From Arthrobacter sulfonylureivorans (GTDB lineage: Bacteria > Actinomycetota > Actinomycetes > Actinomycetales > Micrococcaceae), in NCBI GenBank assembly GCA_004000035.1, contig RJAE01000002.1:310001-374000 (forward strand): 64,000 nt of DNA, given 5' to 3'. A model generated the notes under the pieces. It was given only the letters and a program-made list of their open reading frames with translations, ran no database searches and was not told the DNA's origin. The translations under genes and the position numbers were made by a program. Positions 17,221 through 26,600 of this stretch are shown one piece after another (within the stretch, counting starts at the first letter, position 1; every line of letters begins with the position of its first letter).

Positions 17221-18044
17221 TGCAACCACTATCGACGAATCTAACCCACCCCGACGGCGCGGCGGTCACCAAGCCGGGCCTGGGAAAAATCGTCCGGGAC
17301 ACCAAGTTTGTGTTCTGGCGGGAGCTGCTGCTGGTTCTGCGGGATCCGTTCTCGCTAGTGTTTTCGCTGCTGCAGCCGCTGATTTTCCTGGCACTGTTCG
17401 GTCCCCTGCTCGGAGCTGCTGTGGGCACGGAAGCGTTCGGCGGGGAGAGCTCGCTGCAGTGGTTCCTGCCCGGCGTCGTCGTCATGATCTCCCTGTTCGG
17501 CACCACCATGACCGGCTCAAATCTGCAGTACGAATTGATGACCGGCTCCTACGAGCGGATTCTAGCCACACCGCTGTCCCGGTCCTCGCTCATGATCGGG
17601 CGGGCTCTGAAGGAATGGGCGCCGCTGGTGGCGCAGGGGCTGCTCATAGCCTTGGTCTGCATCCCGTTCGGATTCGTTTTCTACCCGCTGCATGTACTCC
17701 TGGGCCTGCTGATCCTCGGCATCTTCGGGATCGGGATCGGCGCGCTCTCCTACACCTTGGCCCTCATCACCCAAGGAACCGAGTGGGTGTTCTGGGGCGT
17801 GCAGCAAACCCTGCTCTTCCCGCTGATGATTCTGTCCGGAATCATGCTGCCGATCGAGGCCGGGCCCGGCTGGATGCAGGCGCTCAGCAGGTACAACCCG
17901 CTCACCTATCTGGTCAATGCCGAACGGGAGCTCTTCGCCGGCACCGTCGGCGCGGATACGTTATGGGGTCTGCTTGCTGCGGTGCTGACCGCCGCGGTCG
18001 GGCTGGCCGTCGGGATCCGCACCACCAAGAAACAGACGCTGTGA
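17220..18044 (+). CDS. ABC-2 type transporter permease
   Basis: 274-residue membrane protein with about six transmembrane helices (LVFSLLQPLIFLALFGPLLG, FLPGVVVMISLFGTTM, LLIALVCIPFGFVF, LLGLLILGIFGIGIGAL and others) and the ABC-2 motif ending in LPIEAGPGWMQALSRYNPLTYLVNAER. Partner of the ATPase just upstream. ATG at 17220 overlaps the ATPase stop; GGAAGGAG lies upstream. Forms an efflux-type exporter with the preceding gene. Confidence 0.93.
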   Translation: MQPLSTNLTHPDGAAVTKPGLGKIVRDTKFVFWRELLLVLRDPFSLVFSLLQPLIFLALFGPLLGAAVGTEAFGGESSLQWFLPGVVVMISLFGTTMTGSNLQYELMTGSYERILATPLSRSSLMIGRALKEWAPLVAQGLLIALVCIPFGFVFYPLHVLLGLLILGIFGIGIGALSYTLALITQGTEWVFWGVQQTLLFPLMILSGIMLPIEAGPGWMQALSRYNPLTYLVNAERELFAGTVGADTLWGLLAAVLTAAVGLAVGIRTTKKQTL

Positions 18045-18171
18045 CGCCCGACCGGCTTGGAAAGGCCGCAGAGCAACCGTCGTGGAGAAGATCCCGTCAA
18101 CTTACGGCAACAAAAAGCCAGTCTGGCGCAACGCCGCCTGAGGCCGGTCTACGTGGTCTAGCGTGGCGACC

Positions 18172-19155
18172 ATGAGCAACCCAACCTCCGTGCGGCAGAT
18201 CGTTGCCGTCCCGCCCTTGGTCCTCGCGGCCATTGCGGTGACGGTCCTGGCCTGGGCCAGCGCCTTCATCGTGATCCGCGGCGTTCTGCCGCATTTCGGA
18301 CCTGGCCCGCTCAGCCTGCTGCGGCTGGCCATCGGCTCCGCCGCGCTGGCCTTGCTGCTGATTGGGCGGCCATGGGTGAAGCCGGACCGCCGCGCATGGC
18401 TGCTGATCATCGGTTGCGGACTCATGTGGTTCGGCGTCTACAACTTCGCCCTCAATACCGCCGAACAGACGCTCGACGGCGGCACCACCGCCATGATCGT
18501 CAATTTCGCGCCCATCCTGACTGCTTTGGGTGCCGGACTGTTCCTGCGGGAAGGCATCCCCACCTGGCTGGCGATCGGTGCCGGCGTTGCCTTTTTGGGC
18601 GTTGTGCTGATCGGCCTCGGCACCGGCGGCGGCGCCGCCAGCGGGACCGGCCTGCTGTGGGCGCTGGCGGCGGCGTTGACATACTCGGCCGGTGTTTTGC
18701 TGCAGAAGCCTGCCCTGGGCAGCGTGCCCGCGGGCCAAGTCACTTGGCTGGCCTGCACCATTGGGGCCCTTTCATCGCTGCCCTTCGTCGGCGAGCTCAT
18801 AGCCGATCTGCGCAGCGCTCCGGCCGCGGCGATCATGGGAGTCGTGTATCTGGGCATTGTCCCCACGGCGCTGGCCTTCAGCACCTGGGCGTTCGCCTTG
18901 GCCCGGATGCCGGCCGGGCAATTGAGTGTTTCGTCCTACCTGGTTCCGCCGGTCGCCATCCTGCTGGGGTGGCTGTTCCTGGGCGAAACGCCTACGCTAC
19001 TGGCCGTTGCCGGCGGCACGGTCTGCCTGCTGGGCGTGGCACTCTCCCGCCGGCGCAGCCGGCAGGCGAAGCAGTCAGCCGCCGACGCCCACGCTGCCGA
19101 GGGTGCGCAGCCGGCTGGCAATGCGGGAGACGTCCACCGCGGACCGGCTGGCTGA
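18172..19155 (+). CDS. EamA/DMT family transporter
   Basis: 327-residue inner-membrane carrier with ten predicted transmembrane helices in two EamA repeats, typical of drug/metabolite exporters. ATG 18172 (MSNPTSVRQ) is chosen over GTG 18163; no Shine-Dalgarno is visible, and a TAGCGT hexamer ~11 bp upstream leaves open leaderless translation. Its last 81 bp overlap the 3' end of zapE on the other strand, encoding a polar tail here. Confidence 0.88.
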   Translation: MSNPTSVRQIVAVPPLVLAAIAVTVLAWASAFIVIRGVLPHFGPGPLSLLRLAIGSAALALLLIGRPWVKPDRRAWLLIIGCGLMWFGVYNFALNTAEQTLDGGTTAMIVNFAPILTALGAGLFLREGIPTWLAIGAGVAFLGVVLIGLGTGGGAASGTGLLWALAAALTYSAGVLLQKPALGSVPAGQVTWLACTIGALSSLPFVGELIADLRSAPAAAIMGVVYLGIVPTALAFSTWAFALARMPAGQLSVSSYLVPPVAILLGWLFLGETPTLLAVAGGTVCLLGVALSRRRSRQAKQSAADAHAAEGAQPAGNAGDVHRGPAG

Positions 19156-20223
19156 CGGTCCCAGGTCCAGCGGCTCAGCACTGATGAGGGTCAGCGGCAC
19201 ATCGGCGTCATAGAGGATGTCCACGATATTGCTCAAGCGTTGCCAGCCGTTCATGCTGATGTCCCCGCGGCGCGGCACTCCTGAAATGACCCAGTGTGCG
19301 GAGTGCGGCAGCAGGGCCAAATAGTCGGAGGCGGCGGTGGGACCCTCGCACAGGTCCTGGAAGTCAAACCACACTTCATCCGCGGTGCTCCGGAGGACTG
19401 GGATCGGCTGGCTCCCCGGGCGCAGTTCCTGGGCCTCGGCCGCGGACGGCCACTCAAGACCCGCCTCGGCGACCCGCGGGTCGTTGGGTCCACCCGGGGC
19501 GAGCACCATGGCACCGTCGCTGAACCGCCCAAGGCGGGCACCGCCGTCGTCGTCCTGCCCGCGGGGCCGACCGATGGACAGCGTGCGGTAATCCACGGGG
19601 CCGGAGATGGAGGCAACACGCATGGTGCGGCGGATCAACGCAATGGTCGGCTCGAACAGGGCGTGGAAGTCTTCGCTGGGCATCAACTGCTCGGGCGGAT
19701 AGTTGGACGTTGCCACCAGCATGATGCCGCGGCGGTGGATCTCGCGCAGCAGCCGCGCCAGCAATTGGCCGTCGCCGGGATCGTGTACATGGAATTCGTC
19801 CACGACCAGCAGGGTGCAGTCCCGCAGCAGCGCGTCAATGGCCATATCGACGGCGCTGGTACCCGGCGGCCGGGTGGCCGGGTCCTGCGCATCGCGCCGA
19901 TGGGCGTGCAGCTGGCGGAACAGGTCGTGGAAATGCCAGCGCTTCTTATCCGGCAGGTCCAGGGCGTCGAAGAATCGTTGGGCCAGCCAGCTCTTGCCCC
20001 GTCCCACCGGACCCCACAGATAGAGACCGCGGCGCTTGCCCGGAAGCGGCACTGCACTCGCCATCAGTCTGGCGCCGGCGTCGGCCAGCAGCCGCGCTGC
20101 GTCCTGCTGGTTGCTGTCCAGCCGGAAGCCGGCGGCGGAGGCTGCCTGGTCGAACTGGTCGAGCAGGCGCTGGCGCGCGCGAGCTTTGCCCGGTCGGCCG
20201 GCCGCAACGTTTCCTGCGTCCAC
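19075..20223 (-). CDS. zapE: Cell division protein ZapE (AFG1-like ATPase)
   Basis: 382-residue AFG1/ZapE P-loop ATPase. Walker A GPVGRGKS, Walker B LLVVDEFHVHD, sensor region VATSNYPPEQL and the family's FEPTIALI segment are present; length is normal. In Escherichia coli ZapE associates with the Z ring. GTG 20223 has a GGAGG site six bases upstream. It is convergent with the EamA gene and the coding regions overlap by 81 bp. Confidence 0.93.
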   Translation of the reverse strand: MDAGNVAAGRPGKARARQRLLDQFDQAASAAGFRLDSNQQDAARLLADAGARLMASAVPLPGKRRGLYLWGPVGRGKSWLAQRFFDALDLPDKKRWHFHDLFRQLHAHRRDAQDPATRPPGTSAVDMAIDALLRDCTLLVVDEFHVHDPGDGQLLARLLREIHRRGIMLVATSNYPPEQLMPSEDFHALFEPTIALIRRTMRVASISGPVDYRTLSIGRPRGQDDDGGARLGRFSDGAMVLAPGGPNDPRVAEAGLEWPSAAEAQELRPGSQPIPVLRSTADEVWFDFQDLCEGPTAASDYLALLPHSAHWVISGVPRRGDISMNGWQRLSNIVDILYDADVPLTLISAEPLDLGPSASRSAVDVSRIASRLRTLGSVGVGG

Positions 20224-20304
20224 GCACGCCCTCCTTCTCCCGAACCCGACGACGCCTTGCCCCTGGCCGTCAGTCCGCTGAGGCCAGGAACCAGCTTAAC
20301 AGCG

Positions 20305-20350
20305 GCAGGGCGCCCCCGGCTTCCCTCCCGGGAAGCACAGAGCGCCCTGC
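20305..20350 (-). terminator. Hairpin after the flavin reductase gene
   Basis: Outer 9-bp arms GCAGGGCGC (20305-20313) and GCGCCCTGC (20342-20350) enclose a second stem (GGCTTCCC/GGGAAGC). It lies 43 bp beyond the reductase stop on its strand; no strong T-run follows. Confidence 0.5.
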
Positions 20351-20392
20351 TGTGCGAAACGTTAGGCGGCCAGAGGCCGCGGAATCCGCAGT

Positions 20393-20968
20393 TTAGTTGG
20401 CAGCGACAGCGGCGGCGCGGACAGACTCCATGGCCTTGGTCCACGGGACGAGCTGGTCGATCATCGGGGCCAGGGTGCCGGCGTTCTGCTCGGTCGGCTT
20501 GAAATCGGCGAAGTTCTCGAAATCGGTGAACAGCGAGAACATGACCTGGTTGCGCACGTGGGCGATCTGCAGTTCGGACAGGATGTTGCGCAGGTGCTCG
20601 GCGGCGCGGGCGCCACCCATGGAACCGTAGGAAACGATGCCGGCAGCCTTGTTGTTGAACTCGACGTTCAGGTAGGACAGGGCGTTGGTCAGGGCCGGGG
20701 TAACGGTGTGGTTGTACTCGCCGGTGACGAAGATGAAGCCGTCGAACTCACCGATCTTGGCCGACCAGGTCTTGGTGTGGTCGTTCTGGTAGTTCTGGTA
20801 GGCGGCCGGGTAAGCTTCGTCCAGCAGGGGCAGGTTGAAGTCGGCAATGTCGACAACCTCGAACTCGGCGTCGGTGCGGGCGGCGGCCTGGGCGAGAACC
20901 CAGTCGGCAACCTGCTTGTTGACTCGACCCGGACGGGTGCTGCCGGTGACGATAGCGATCTTGGTCAT
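20393..20968 (-). CDS. NADPH-dependent FMN reductase
   Basis: 191-residue flavodoxin-like NAD(P)H:FMN reductase/quinone reductase. The FMN phosphate loop GSTRPGRVNKQV, the FVTGEYNHTVTPALTNAL segment and VSYGSMGGARAAEHLR are diagnostic. Divergent from a MarR-family gene across 125 bp with three TTGACACGTCAA-like dyads, so it is very likely repressed by that regulator and induced by quinone or oxidative stress (inference). Confidence 0.93.
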   Translation of the reverse strand: MTKIAIVTGSTRPGRVNKQVADWVLAQAAARTDAEFEVVDIADFNLPLLDEAYPAAYQNYQNDHTKTWSAKIGEFDGFIFVTGEYNHTVTPALTNALSYLNVEFNNKAAGIVSYGSMGGARAAEHLRNILSELQIAHVRNQVMFSLFTDFENFADFKPTEQNAGTLAPMIDQLVPWTKAMESVRAAAVAAN

Positions 20969-21011
20969 GTAATGAACCCCTTCGAGGTCTGGTCCCGACG
21001 CGCCCTTACTG

Positions 21012-21071
21012 TTGACACGTCATCGTTTTGTTGACACGTCAATCATGCAACAGGGAAACTTGATATGTCAA
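21012..21071. promoter_or_regulatory. Three MarR-type operator dyads
   Basis: TTGACACGTCAT (21012-21023), TTGACACGTCAA (21031-21042, palindrome) and TTGATATGTCAA (21060-21071, near palindrome) lie in the divergent region. On the minus strand the third site supplies a TTGACA -35 that pairs with CATGAT 18 bp on, so binding would block the reductase promoter. The number and identity of sites strongly suggest regulation by the adjacent MarR protein. Confidence 0.7.
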
Positions 21072-21093
21072 CCAAAGAAGAGGAAGGCTCTCC

Positions 21094-21585
21094 GTGAACT
21101 CCGACACCCGTTGGCTGAACGATCATGAGCAGGAGGTCTGGCGCGCCTTCCGCGAACTGCTGTGGGGATTCGAGTCGGCGATGGACCGCCAACTCTTGCG
21201 GGACTCCGACCTTTCCGGCGTGGAGTATTCGGTTCTGGCCTCCCTTTCGGAGGCTGACGATGGCGTCATGCGTGCCCGGGACATTGCGCAGCAACTGGAC
21301 TGGGAACGCAGCCGGCTCTCCCATCTGCTCAAGCGGATGGAGGCCCGCGGACTGGTGGAGCGGGTCACGTGCGCCACCGACGCACGCGGTTTCAACATCT
21401 CGATGACCTCCGCTGGCTGGGATGCCATCAGGCAGGCTGCGCCCGGCCACGTGACCTTTGTGCGGGAGAACGTCTTCGACCCGCTGTCTGAGGCCGAACG
21501 CGAGGCGCTGCTGTCTGCCACGACCAAGATGCAGCAATCCATCCGCAATGCCGGCCTCTGGGGGAACACCGGCAGGTCTGCCTAG
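21094..21585 (+). CDS. MarR family transcriptional regulator
   Basis: 163-residue winged-helix repressor. The MarR fold is seen in DLSGVEYSVLASLSEA, DIAQQLDWERSRLSHLLKRMEARGLVER and the wing CATDARGFNISMT. GTG 21094 has an AGAGGAAGG site. Divergent from the FMN reductase gene and probably autoregulated through the dyads between them. Only 3 bp separate its stop from that of the convergent ABC-F gene. Confidence 0.93.
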   Translation: MNSDTRWLNDHEQEVWRAFRELLWGFESAMDRQLLRDSDLSGVEYSVLASLSEADDGVMRARDIAQQLDWERSRLSHLLKRMEARGLVERVTCATDARGFNISMTSAGWDAIRQAAPGHVTFVRENVFDPLSEAEREALLSATTKMQQSIRNAGLWGNTGRSA

Positions 21586-21588
21586 GGC

Positions 21589-23421
21589 TCATTCGAGGAT
21601 TTCGGAGACCTCCAGCCACTCCAGCTCCAGGCCTTCCTTCTCCTCGGCGATCTCCTGGAGCTTCCGGTTCAGCTCCGCCAGCCCGGAAAAATCGACGTCG
21701 GCCTTGGCGCCGGCCGTGTGCATCTGCTCCTTGAGCTTGTCCTCCTGCTGGCCCAGCTTGCCCAGCTGGCGTTCAATCCGGTTGAGATCCTTCTTGGCCT
21801 GGCGCTTGTCGGCCTCGCTATGGACGGTGCCGGGAGCCGTCTCGGCGGCGCCGCCACTTGCCGAAGCCTGCGAGGACTTGCCGGCGAGCGATGCTTCGCG
21901 CAGCTCGAGGTACTGGTCCACTCCCCCGGGCAGGCCGCGGAGCTTGCCGTCGCCCAGCAGCGCCATCTGGTGGTCGGTCACCCGCTCCAGCAGGTAGCGG
22001 TCGTGCGAGACCACCACCAGCGTGCCCGGCCATCCGTCCAGCACGTCCTCCACCGCGGCCAGCGTGTCCGTATCCAGGTCGTTAGTGGGCTCGTCCAGCA
22101 TCAGCACGTTTGGCTCGCCGACCAACAGCCGCAGCAACTGCAGCCGCCGCCGCTCACCGCCGGAGAGGTCACGCACCGGCGTCCACTGTTTCTCTTTGGA
22201 AAAGCCGAGCTGTTCCACCAGCTGGCTGGCTGAAACCTCGCGTCCGCCGATGTTGAAGACCTGGCGTTCGCGCTGGATCACTTCCACTACCCGCAGATCC
22301 AAGACGTCATCGAGTTCGCGCACCTCCTGGGTCAGCATGGCGGTCTGCACCGTCTTGCCCCGCTTGACCTTGCCGACCGTGGGCTGGATCTCGCCATTCA
22401 GCAGCCGCAGCAACGTGGTCTTGCCCGCACCATTGACGCCTACCAGGCCGAGCCGTTCACCCGGCGCGAGCCGCAAGGTGATGTTGTCGAAGAGCGGGCC
22501 GGGTCCGCCGGCGCCGTCCGTTGGCCGCGGCGGCGGGGTGTAGGAGACATGCTCGAGGTCCAGCACGTCCTTTCCGAGCCGAGCGGTGGCCATCTTGTTC
22601 AACGCCACCGCATCCCGGGGCTCGGGCACATCGGCGATCAGTTCATTGGCAGCTTCGATCCTGAACTTCGGCTTCGCGGTCCGGGCCGGGGCCCCGCGGC
22701 GCAGCCAGGCCAGCTCCTTCTTGACCAGCTGCTGCCTTTTTCCTTCGACGACGGCGGCCGTGCGGTTGCGTTCGGCGCGGGCCAGGACGTAGGCGGCATA
22801 GCCACCGTCGAAGGGGTCCACGACACCGTCGTGGACTTCCCAGGTCCGGGTACACACTTCGTCCAGGAACCAGCGGTCGTGGGTGATCACCAGGAAGGCT
22901 CCCTCATTCGGGCGCCACCGGGTCTTGAGGTGCCGGGCCAGCCAGGCCACGCCCTCGACGTCGAGGTGGTTGGTCGGCTCGTCGAGCATGATCACGTCAT
23001 GCGGCTCGATCAGCAGCTTGGCGAGGGCAACCCTGCGGCGCTGCCCGCCGGACAACGACGACACCGTGGCATGCCAGTCGACGTCGCCCACCAGGCCCTC
23101 CATGATCTCGCGGATCCGCGGGTTGGAGGCCCACTCGTGCTCGGCTGCCTCGCCCACGATCGCGACGCCGACCGGCAGGTCTCCGTTGAGCACGTCCTGC
23201 TGGTCCAGATAGCCCACGTTGACGTCGCCGCGCTTGGTGACCCGGCCGTCGTCGGGCGTGCTGCGCTGCGACAGCAGCCGCATCAAGGTGGACTTGCCGT
23301 CGCCGTTGCGCCCCACCATGCCGATCCGGTCGCCCTCGTTCAGGCCGAGGGACACCGAATCCAGGATGGTGCGGGTGGCAAAGGAGACGCTGACGTTTTC
23401 TGCGCCGAGCAAGTGGACCAA
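21589..23421 (-). CDS. ABC-F family ATPase (Uup/EttA-like)
   Basis: 610-residue soluble protein with two ABC domains and no membrane part, so a ribosome-acting ABC-F member rather than a transporter. Domain 1 has GRNGDGKST, LSGGQRRRVAL and MLDEPTNHLD; domain 2 has GVNGAGKTT, LSGGERRRLQLL and MLDEPTNDLD; a basic linker and a C-terminal coiled coil (~530-610, RQAKKDLNRIERQLGKLGQQE) match Uup. Starts with TTG at 23421; the ribosome site is weak. Lies upstream of nothing on its strand but downstream of ispE, so may share its operon. Confidence 0.92.
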   Translation of the reverse strand: MVHLLGAENVSVSFATRTILDSVSLGLNEGDRIGMVGRNGDGKSTLMRLLSQRSTPDDGRVTKRGDVNVGYLDQQDVLNGDLPVGVAIVGEAAEHEWASNPRIREIMEGLVGDVDWHATVSSLSGGQRRRVALAKLLIEPHDVIMLDEPTNHLDVEGVAWLARHLKTRWRPNEGAFLVITHDRWFLDEVCTRTWEVHDGVVDPFDGGYAAYVLARAERNRTAAVVEGKRQQLVKKELAWLRRGAPARTAKPKFRIEAANELIADVPEPRDAVALNKMATARLGKDVLDLEHVSYTPPPRPTDGAGGPGPLFDNITLRLAPGERLGLVGVNGAGKTTLLRLLNGEIQPTVGKVKRGKTVQTAMLTQEVRELDDVLDLRVVEVIQRERQVFNIGGREVSASQLVEQLGFSKEKQWTPVRDLSGGERRRLQLLRLLVGEPNVLMLDEPTNDLDTDTLAAVEDVLDGWPGTLVVVSHDRYLLERVTDHQMALLGDGKLRGLPGGVDQYLELREASLAGKSSQASASGGAAETAPGTVHSEADKRQAKKDLNRIERQLGKLGQQEDKLKEQMHTAGAKADVDFSGLAELNRKLQEIAEEKEGLELEWLEVSEILE

Positions 23422-23493
23422 GGGTGCTGCTTTCTGTTGCTTTGAGGTAGTGCGGGGCGGACCATTGGCTGGCCCTCGTGGGGGAACCGGCCG

Positions 23494-24429
23494 TCAGGCC
23501 ATGATGCGGGCGCCGTGGACCGGTCCGCGGACCGGCAGGGCAACCACGCCGGCGACGTCCGAGAGCCGCTGCCCCAGTTCTGCGGCTTCCTGCCGCCCTG
23601 CGGTCAGGAACGCCACGGTTGGGCCGGACCCGGACACCAGGCCAGCCAGTGCGCCTTCGGCCCGGCCCAGTTCAAGGATATCGGCAAGCTCGGGTGCCAG
23701 TTCGATGGCAGCCTCCTGCAGATCATTGTGCAAACAGCCCGCCAACTGGTGGACGTCGCCGGACTGCATGGCCTGCAGGATCGCCGGCTCCACCTGCTCG
23801 GGCTCGTCCGGCACGTGGCCACGGCGGGCCCGCAGATCGTCGGCCACGGCATAGACCTTCGGCGTCGACAGGCCGAACGAGGCCGGGACCAGCACCCAGT
23901 GCATTTCGCTGCGCGCCAGCGCCGGCGTCAACCGGTCCCCGACCCCGAGCCCGACGGCGACTCCGCCGTGCAGCGCGAACGGCACGTCCGCGCCGAGTCC
24001 GCCGGCCAGCCCAATCAGTTCGTCGCGCGAGTAGCCGGTGTTCCAGAGCGCACTGCAGGCCACCAGGGCGGCAGCGGCGTCGGCCGAACCGCCACCCATC
24101 CCGCCCGCAATGGGGACCCGCTTGGTGATGTCCAAGTGCACACCCTGCGGGTGGCCGGACGTTTCGCGGATCAGTTCCGCTGCCTGCACCGCCAGGTTGG
24201 AGGCATCCAGCGGAATGCCGTCGAGGTCGAAGTCCAGTCCGGCCCCATTGCGCACACTCACCGTGATGGCCTCGTCGTCGCGGGCCGTGGCGGTGACCTC
24301 CTCGTACAGCGAGAGGGCCAGGTAAACGCTTGCCACCGAGTGATAGCCATCCGGCCGGGGCCCGCCCACGCGGAAGGAGACGTTGATTTTTCCCGGCGCC
24401 ATCACGCGGACCGGCCGTGCTCTGCTCAT
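23494..24429 (-). CDS. ispE: 4-diphosphocytidyl-2-C-methyl-D-erythritol kinase
   Basis: GHMP kinase of the MEP isoprenoid pathway, phosphorylating CDP-methylerythritol with ATP. 311 aa; N-terminal APGKINVSFRVGGPRPDGYH, ATP loop PIAGGMGGGSADAAAAL, and GHMP motif 3 LVSGSGPTVAFL are intact. Follows rsmA by 15 bp on the same strand, the usual actinobacterial rpf-rsmA-ispE order. Confidence 0.96.
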   Translation of the reverse strand: MSRARPVRVMAPGKINVSFRVGGPRPDGYHSVASVYLALSLYEEVTATARDDEAITVSVRNGAGLDFDLDGIPLDASNLAVQAAELIRETSGHPQGVHLDITKRVPIAGGMGGGSADAAAALVACSALWNTGYSRDELIGLAGGLGADVPFALHGGVAVGLGVGDRLTPALARSEMHWVLVPASFGLSTPKVYAVADDLRARRGHVPDEPEQVEPAILQAMQSGDVHQLAGCLHNDLQEAAIELAPELADILELGRAEGALAGLVSGSGPTVAFLTAGRQEAAELGQRLSDVAGVVALPVRGPVHGARIMA

Positions 24430-24444
24430 CAGCGCGCCACCTTC

Positions 24445-25365
24445 CTAGCCGACCAGCGGATGGTTGAATTCCGCGATCCGGGCAAAGGCAGCAATGTCCA
24501 GCACTTCCCCTCGGGCGCTGGGATCCACATTGGCCTGACGCAGCGCTTCCTCCGCCCGTGCCGCGCTGCCGGCCCAACCGGCCAGGGCAGCCCGCAGCGT
24601 CTTGCGGCGCTGCGCGAAGGCCGCGTCGATGACGGCGAACACCTCGCGGCGCGGGGCGCGGGTCACCGGCGGCTCGCCGCGGGTGAACTCCACCAGGCCG
24701 GAGGCGATCTTCGGTGCCGGCCAAAACACATTCATGCCGATCACCCCCGCCTTGCGCATGCTTCCGTACCACGCGGCCTTGACGCTGGGCACGCCGTAGA
24801 TCTTGGAACCGGGCTTGGCCGCAAGCCGGTCGGCCACCTCGTCCTGGACCATGACCAAGCCGTGGCGCAGCGACGGGAAGTGCTCCAACAGGTGCAGGAC
24901 CACGGGCACGGCAACGTTGTAGGGCAGGTTCGCGACCAGCGCGTCCGGCGCCTTCGGCAGCTCGGTGACCTGCAGCGCGTCCGCCAGCACCACGTCCAGC
25001 CGGCCGGCGGCATCCGGACGCCATTCGGATGCAGTCTGCTCCAGGCGGGCGGCAAGCTTGGGGTCGATTTCGACGGCGACGACATGCCCGGCGGCATCCA
25101 GCAGCCCAAGCGTGAGCGAGCCGAGGCCGGGACCAACCTCCAGTACCGTCTCGCCGGGAACAACGTCGGCGGTGGCCACGATCCTACGGATGGTGTTGCC
25201 GTCGATCACGAAGTTTTGGCCGAGGGTCTTGGTCGGGCGCACGTCCAGTTCGGCCGCGAGCCTGCGGATGTCGGCTGCTCCGAGCAACGGCTTGACGGGT
25301 GCGGCCGCGGCTTCCCCGTTGTTCTGCCGGGATCCGGTACCGGGAGTGGAATGTGGTTCTGTCAC
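24445..25365 (-). CDS. rsmA: 16S rRNA (A1518/A1519-N6) dimethyltransferase
   Basis: KsgA/RsmA methylates two adjacent adenines in the terminal hairpin of 16S rRNA using SAM. 306 aa with [13 protein letters not shown] motif [23 protein letters not shown] and the catalytic [11 protein letters not shown]. Starts at GTG 25365 with a ~25-residue acidic/Pro-rich leader before the core. Operonic with ispE. Confidence 0.96.
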   Translation of the reverse strand: MTEPHSTPGTGSRQNNGEAAAAPVKPLLGAADIRRLAAELDVRPTKTLGQNFVIDGNTIRRIVATADVVPGETVLEVGPGLGSLTLGLLDAAGHVVAVEIDPKLAARLEQTASEWRPDAAGRLDVVLADALQVTELPKAPDALVANLPYNVAVPVVLHLLEHFPSLRHGLVMVQDEVADRLAAKPGSKIYGVPSVKAAWYGSMRKAGVIGMNVFWPAPKIASGLVEFTRGEPPVTRAPRREVFAVIDAAFAQRRKTLRAALAGWAGSAARAEEALRQANVDPSARGEVLDIAAFARIAEFNHPLVG

Positions 25366-25425
25366 TGTGCCATCGTATCGGGCCGGCGCCCGCTGCCGCG
25401 GCGCCCCCGCCCCACCCGCTTAACG

Positions 25426-25463
25426 CACCTCGGGCCCGGGCCGTGATGCCCGGGCCCGAGGTG
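25426..25463 (-). terminator. 15-bp perfect hairpin after rpf
   Basis: CACCTCGGGCCCGGG (25426-25440) and CCCGGGCCCGAGGTG (25449-25463) pair perfectly around an 8-nt loop, between the rpf stop and the rsmA start. There is no U-tract, as is common for actinobacterial terminators; it may separate rpf from rsmA-ispE. Confidence 0.65.
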
Positions 25464-25487
25464 GGCGGAGTAACTGACGCCGGATGC

Positions 25488-26600
25488 TTAGAGCAATCCC
25501 AGCTTGGAGGCGCAGGCGGGCCAGTGGCCCCATCCGCCGTTGCCGCGCAGCACTTCGGCGGTCGCGATCTGCTCCGACGGGGTGGCCATGTAGGCGTAGG
25601 GGGCGTACTTGCCGCCGCCGGCGCCCAGCCAAGAGCTGGCGCTGAACTGCAGGCCTCCGGAGTAGCCGTTGCCCGTGTTGATGGACCAATTGCCGCCGGA
25701 CTCGCATTCTGCGAGCGCCTGCCAGGCACCGCCTACGTTGGCGTTGTTGACCTTGGCCGGGCGCTTCTTCGTGCCGATGGTGATCTTCTGGCTGACCGGT
25801 TCGCGGGTGACCTTTTCCCTGACCAGTTTCCGGCTGGTTTCCTTGCCGTCGGTCAGCACGATCTCGTAGACCTTGACCCGTTCGCCGGCTTCGCCGGCAC
25901 GGGTGACCTTTTCTTCGTCGTTGAACATGGAGGAGTTGGTCGTCTCGTCCGTACCAAACGCGATGGACTCGGTCTCTTCAACCTGCTCGCGGTCGATCCG
26001 GGTCACCTTGACCTTGGTGCCCTCCTCGACCGGCTCCTTGGCGGCAACGGAGAGCTTGTCGTCCTTGCGGACCTTGATGTCGTGTTCCTTCAGCAGGTCG
26101 CCGATGGTCGTCGCGGTCGAGACTTCCTTGCGGGTCTTGCCGTCGGCGGCGATCGTGACATTCTTCGGCGTCGAGATGGTCACCCCGCCCACCGAGGCCA
26201 GTTCGGCGGTCAGCGGCGCCGACAGGGCGGACTTGTCGGTGACTTCCAGCTCGTCCAGCAGTTCCTGGACGGTTGCGGCAGTGGTGTGGACCGTGGAACT
26301 GTCGCCGTCCACGTTCACGTTCACCGGCTTGGCAGTGACCACCTCGATCTTGGCGCCGTTGGAGATTTCCTCGCCGACCGCCGGGGTCACGTCGTCGCGT
26401 TCGCCCACCTCGACCTCGGATTCGGCGAGGACATCCGCCACCGTGGAGCCGAACGTGGAAACAGTGCTCGCCTGCCCGTCAACGGTCAGCGTCACGGACT
26501 TGTTGTTGCCCACGAAGGCAACCAGTCCAAGGACAAGTGCGGTCATGACGACGACCTGGCCGGCGATCTTCACCCAGCGGTTCTTCAGCGCGTTTGTCAC
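25488..26600 (-). CDS. rpfB: Resuscitation-promoting factor (RpfB-type)
   Basis: Secreted or membrane-anchored muralytic enzyme that remodels peptidoglycan and aids regrowth of dormant cells. After a single N-terminal transmembrane/signal segment (VVVMTALVLGLVAFVG) come three DUF348 repeats, a G5 domain (~210-285) and a C-terminal Rpf lysozyme-like domain with the catalytic Glu in ALAECESGGNWSINTGNGYSGGLQF. GTG 26600 (VTNALKNRW, GGGAA upstream) is chosen, giving 370 aa; ATG 26639 is an alternative. Domain order equals Mycobacterium RpfB, which also lies beside rsmA and tatD. Confidence 0.94.
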   Translation of the reverse strand: MTNALKNRWVKIAGQVVVMTALVLGLVAFVGNNKSVTLTVDGQASTVSTFGSTVADVLAESEVEVGERDDVTPAVGEEISNGAKIEVVTAKPVNVNVDGDSSTVHTTAATVQELLDELEVTDKSALSAPLTAELASVGGVTISTPKNVTIAADGKTRKEVSTATTIGDLLKEHDIKVRKDDKLSVAAKEPVEEGTKVKVTRIDREQVEETESIAFGTDETTNSSMFNDEEKVTRAGEAGERVKVYEIVLTDGKETSRKLVREKVTREPVSQKITIGTKKRPAKVNNANVGGAWQALAECESGGNWSINTGNGYSGGLQFSASSWLGAGGGKYAPYAYMATPSEQIATAEVLRGNGGWGHWPACASKLGLL

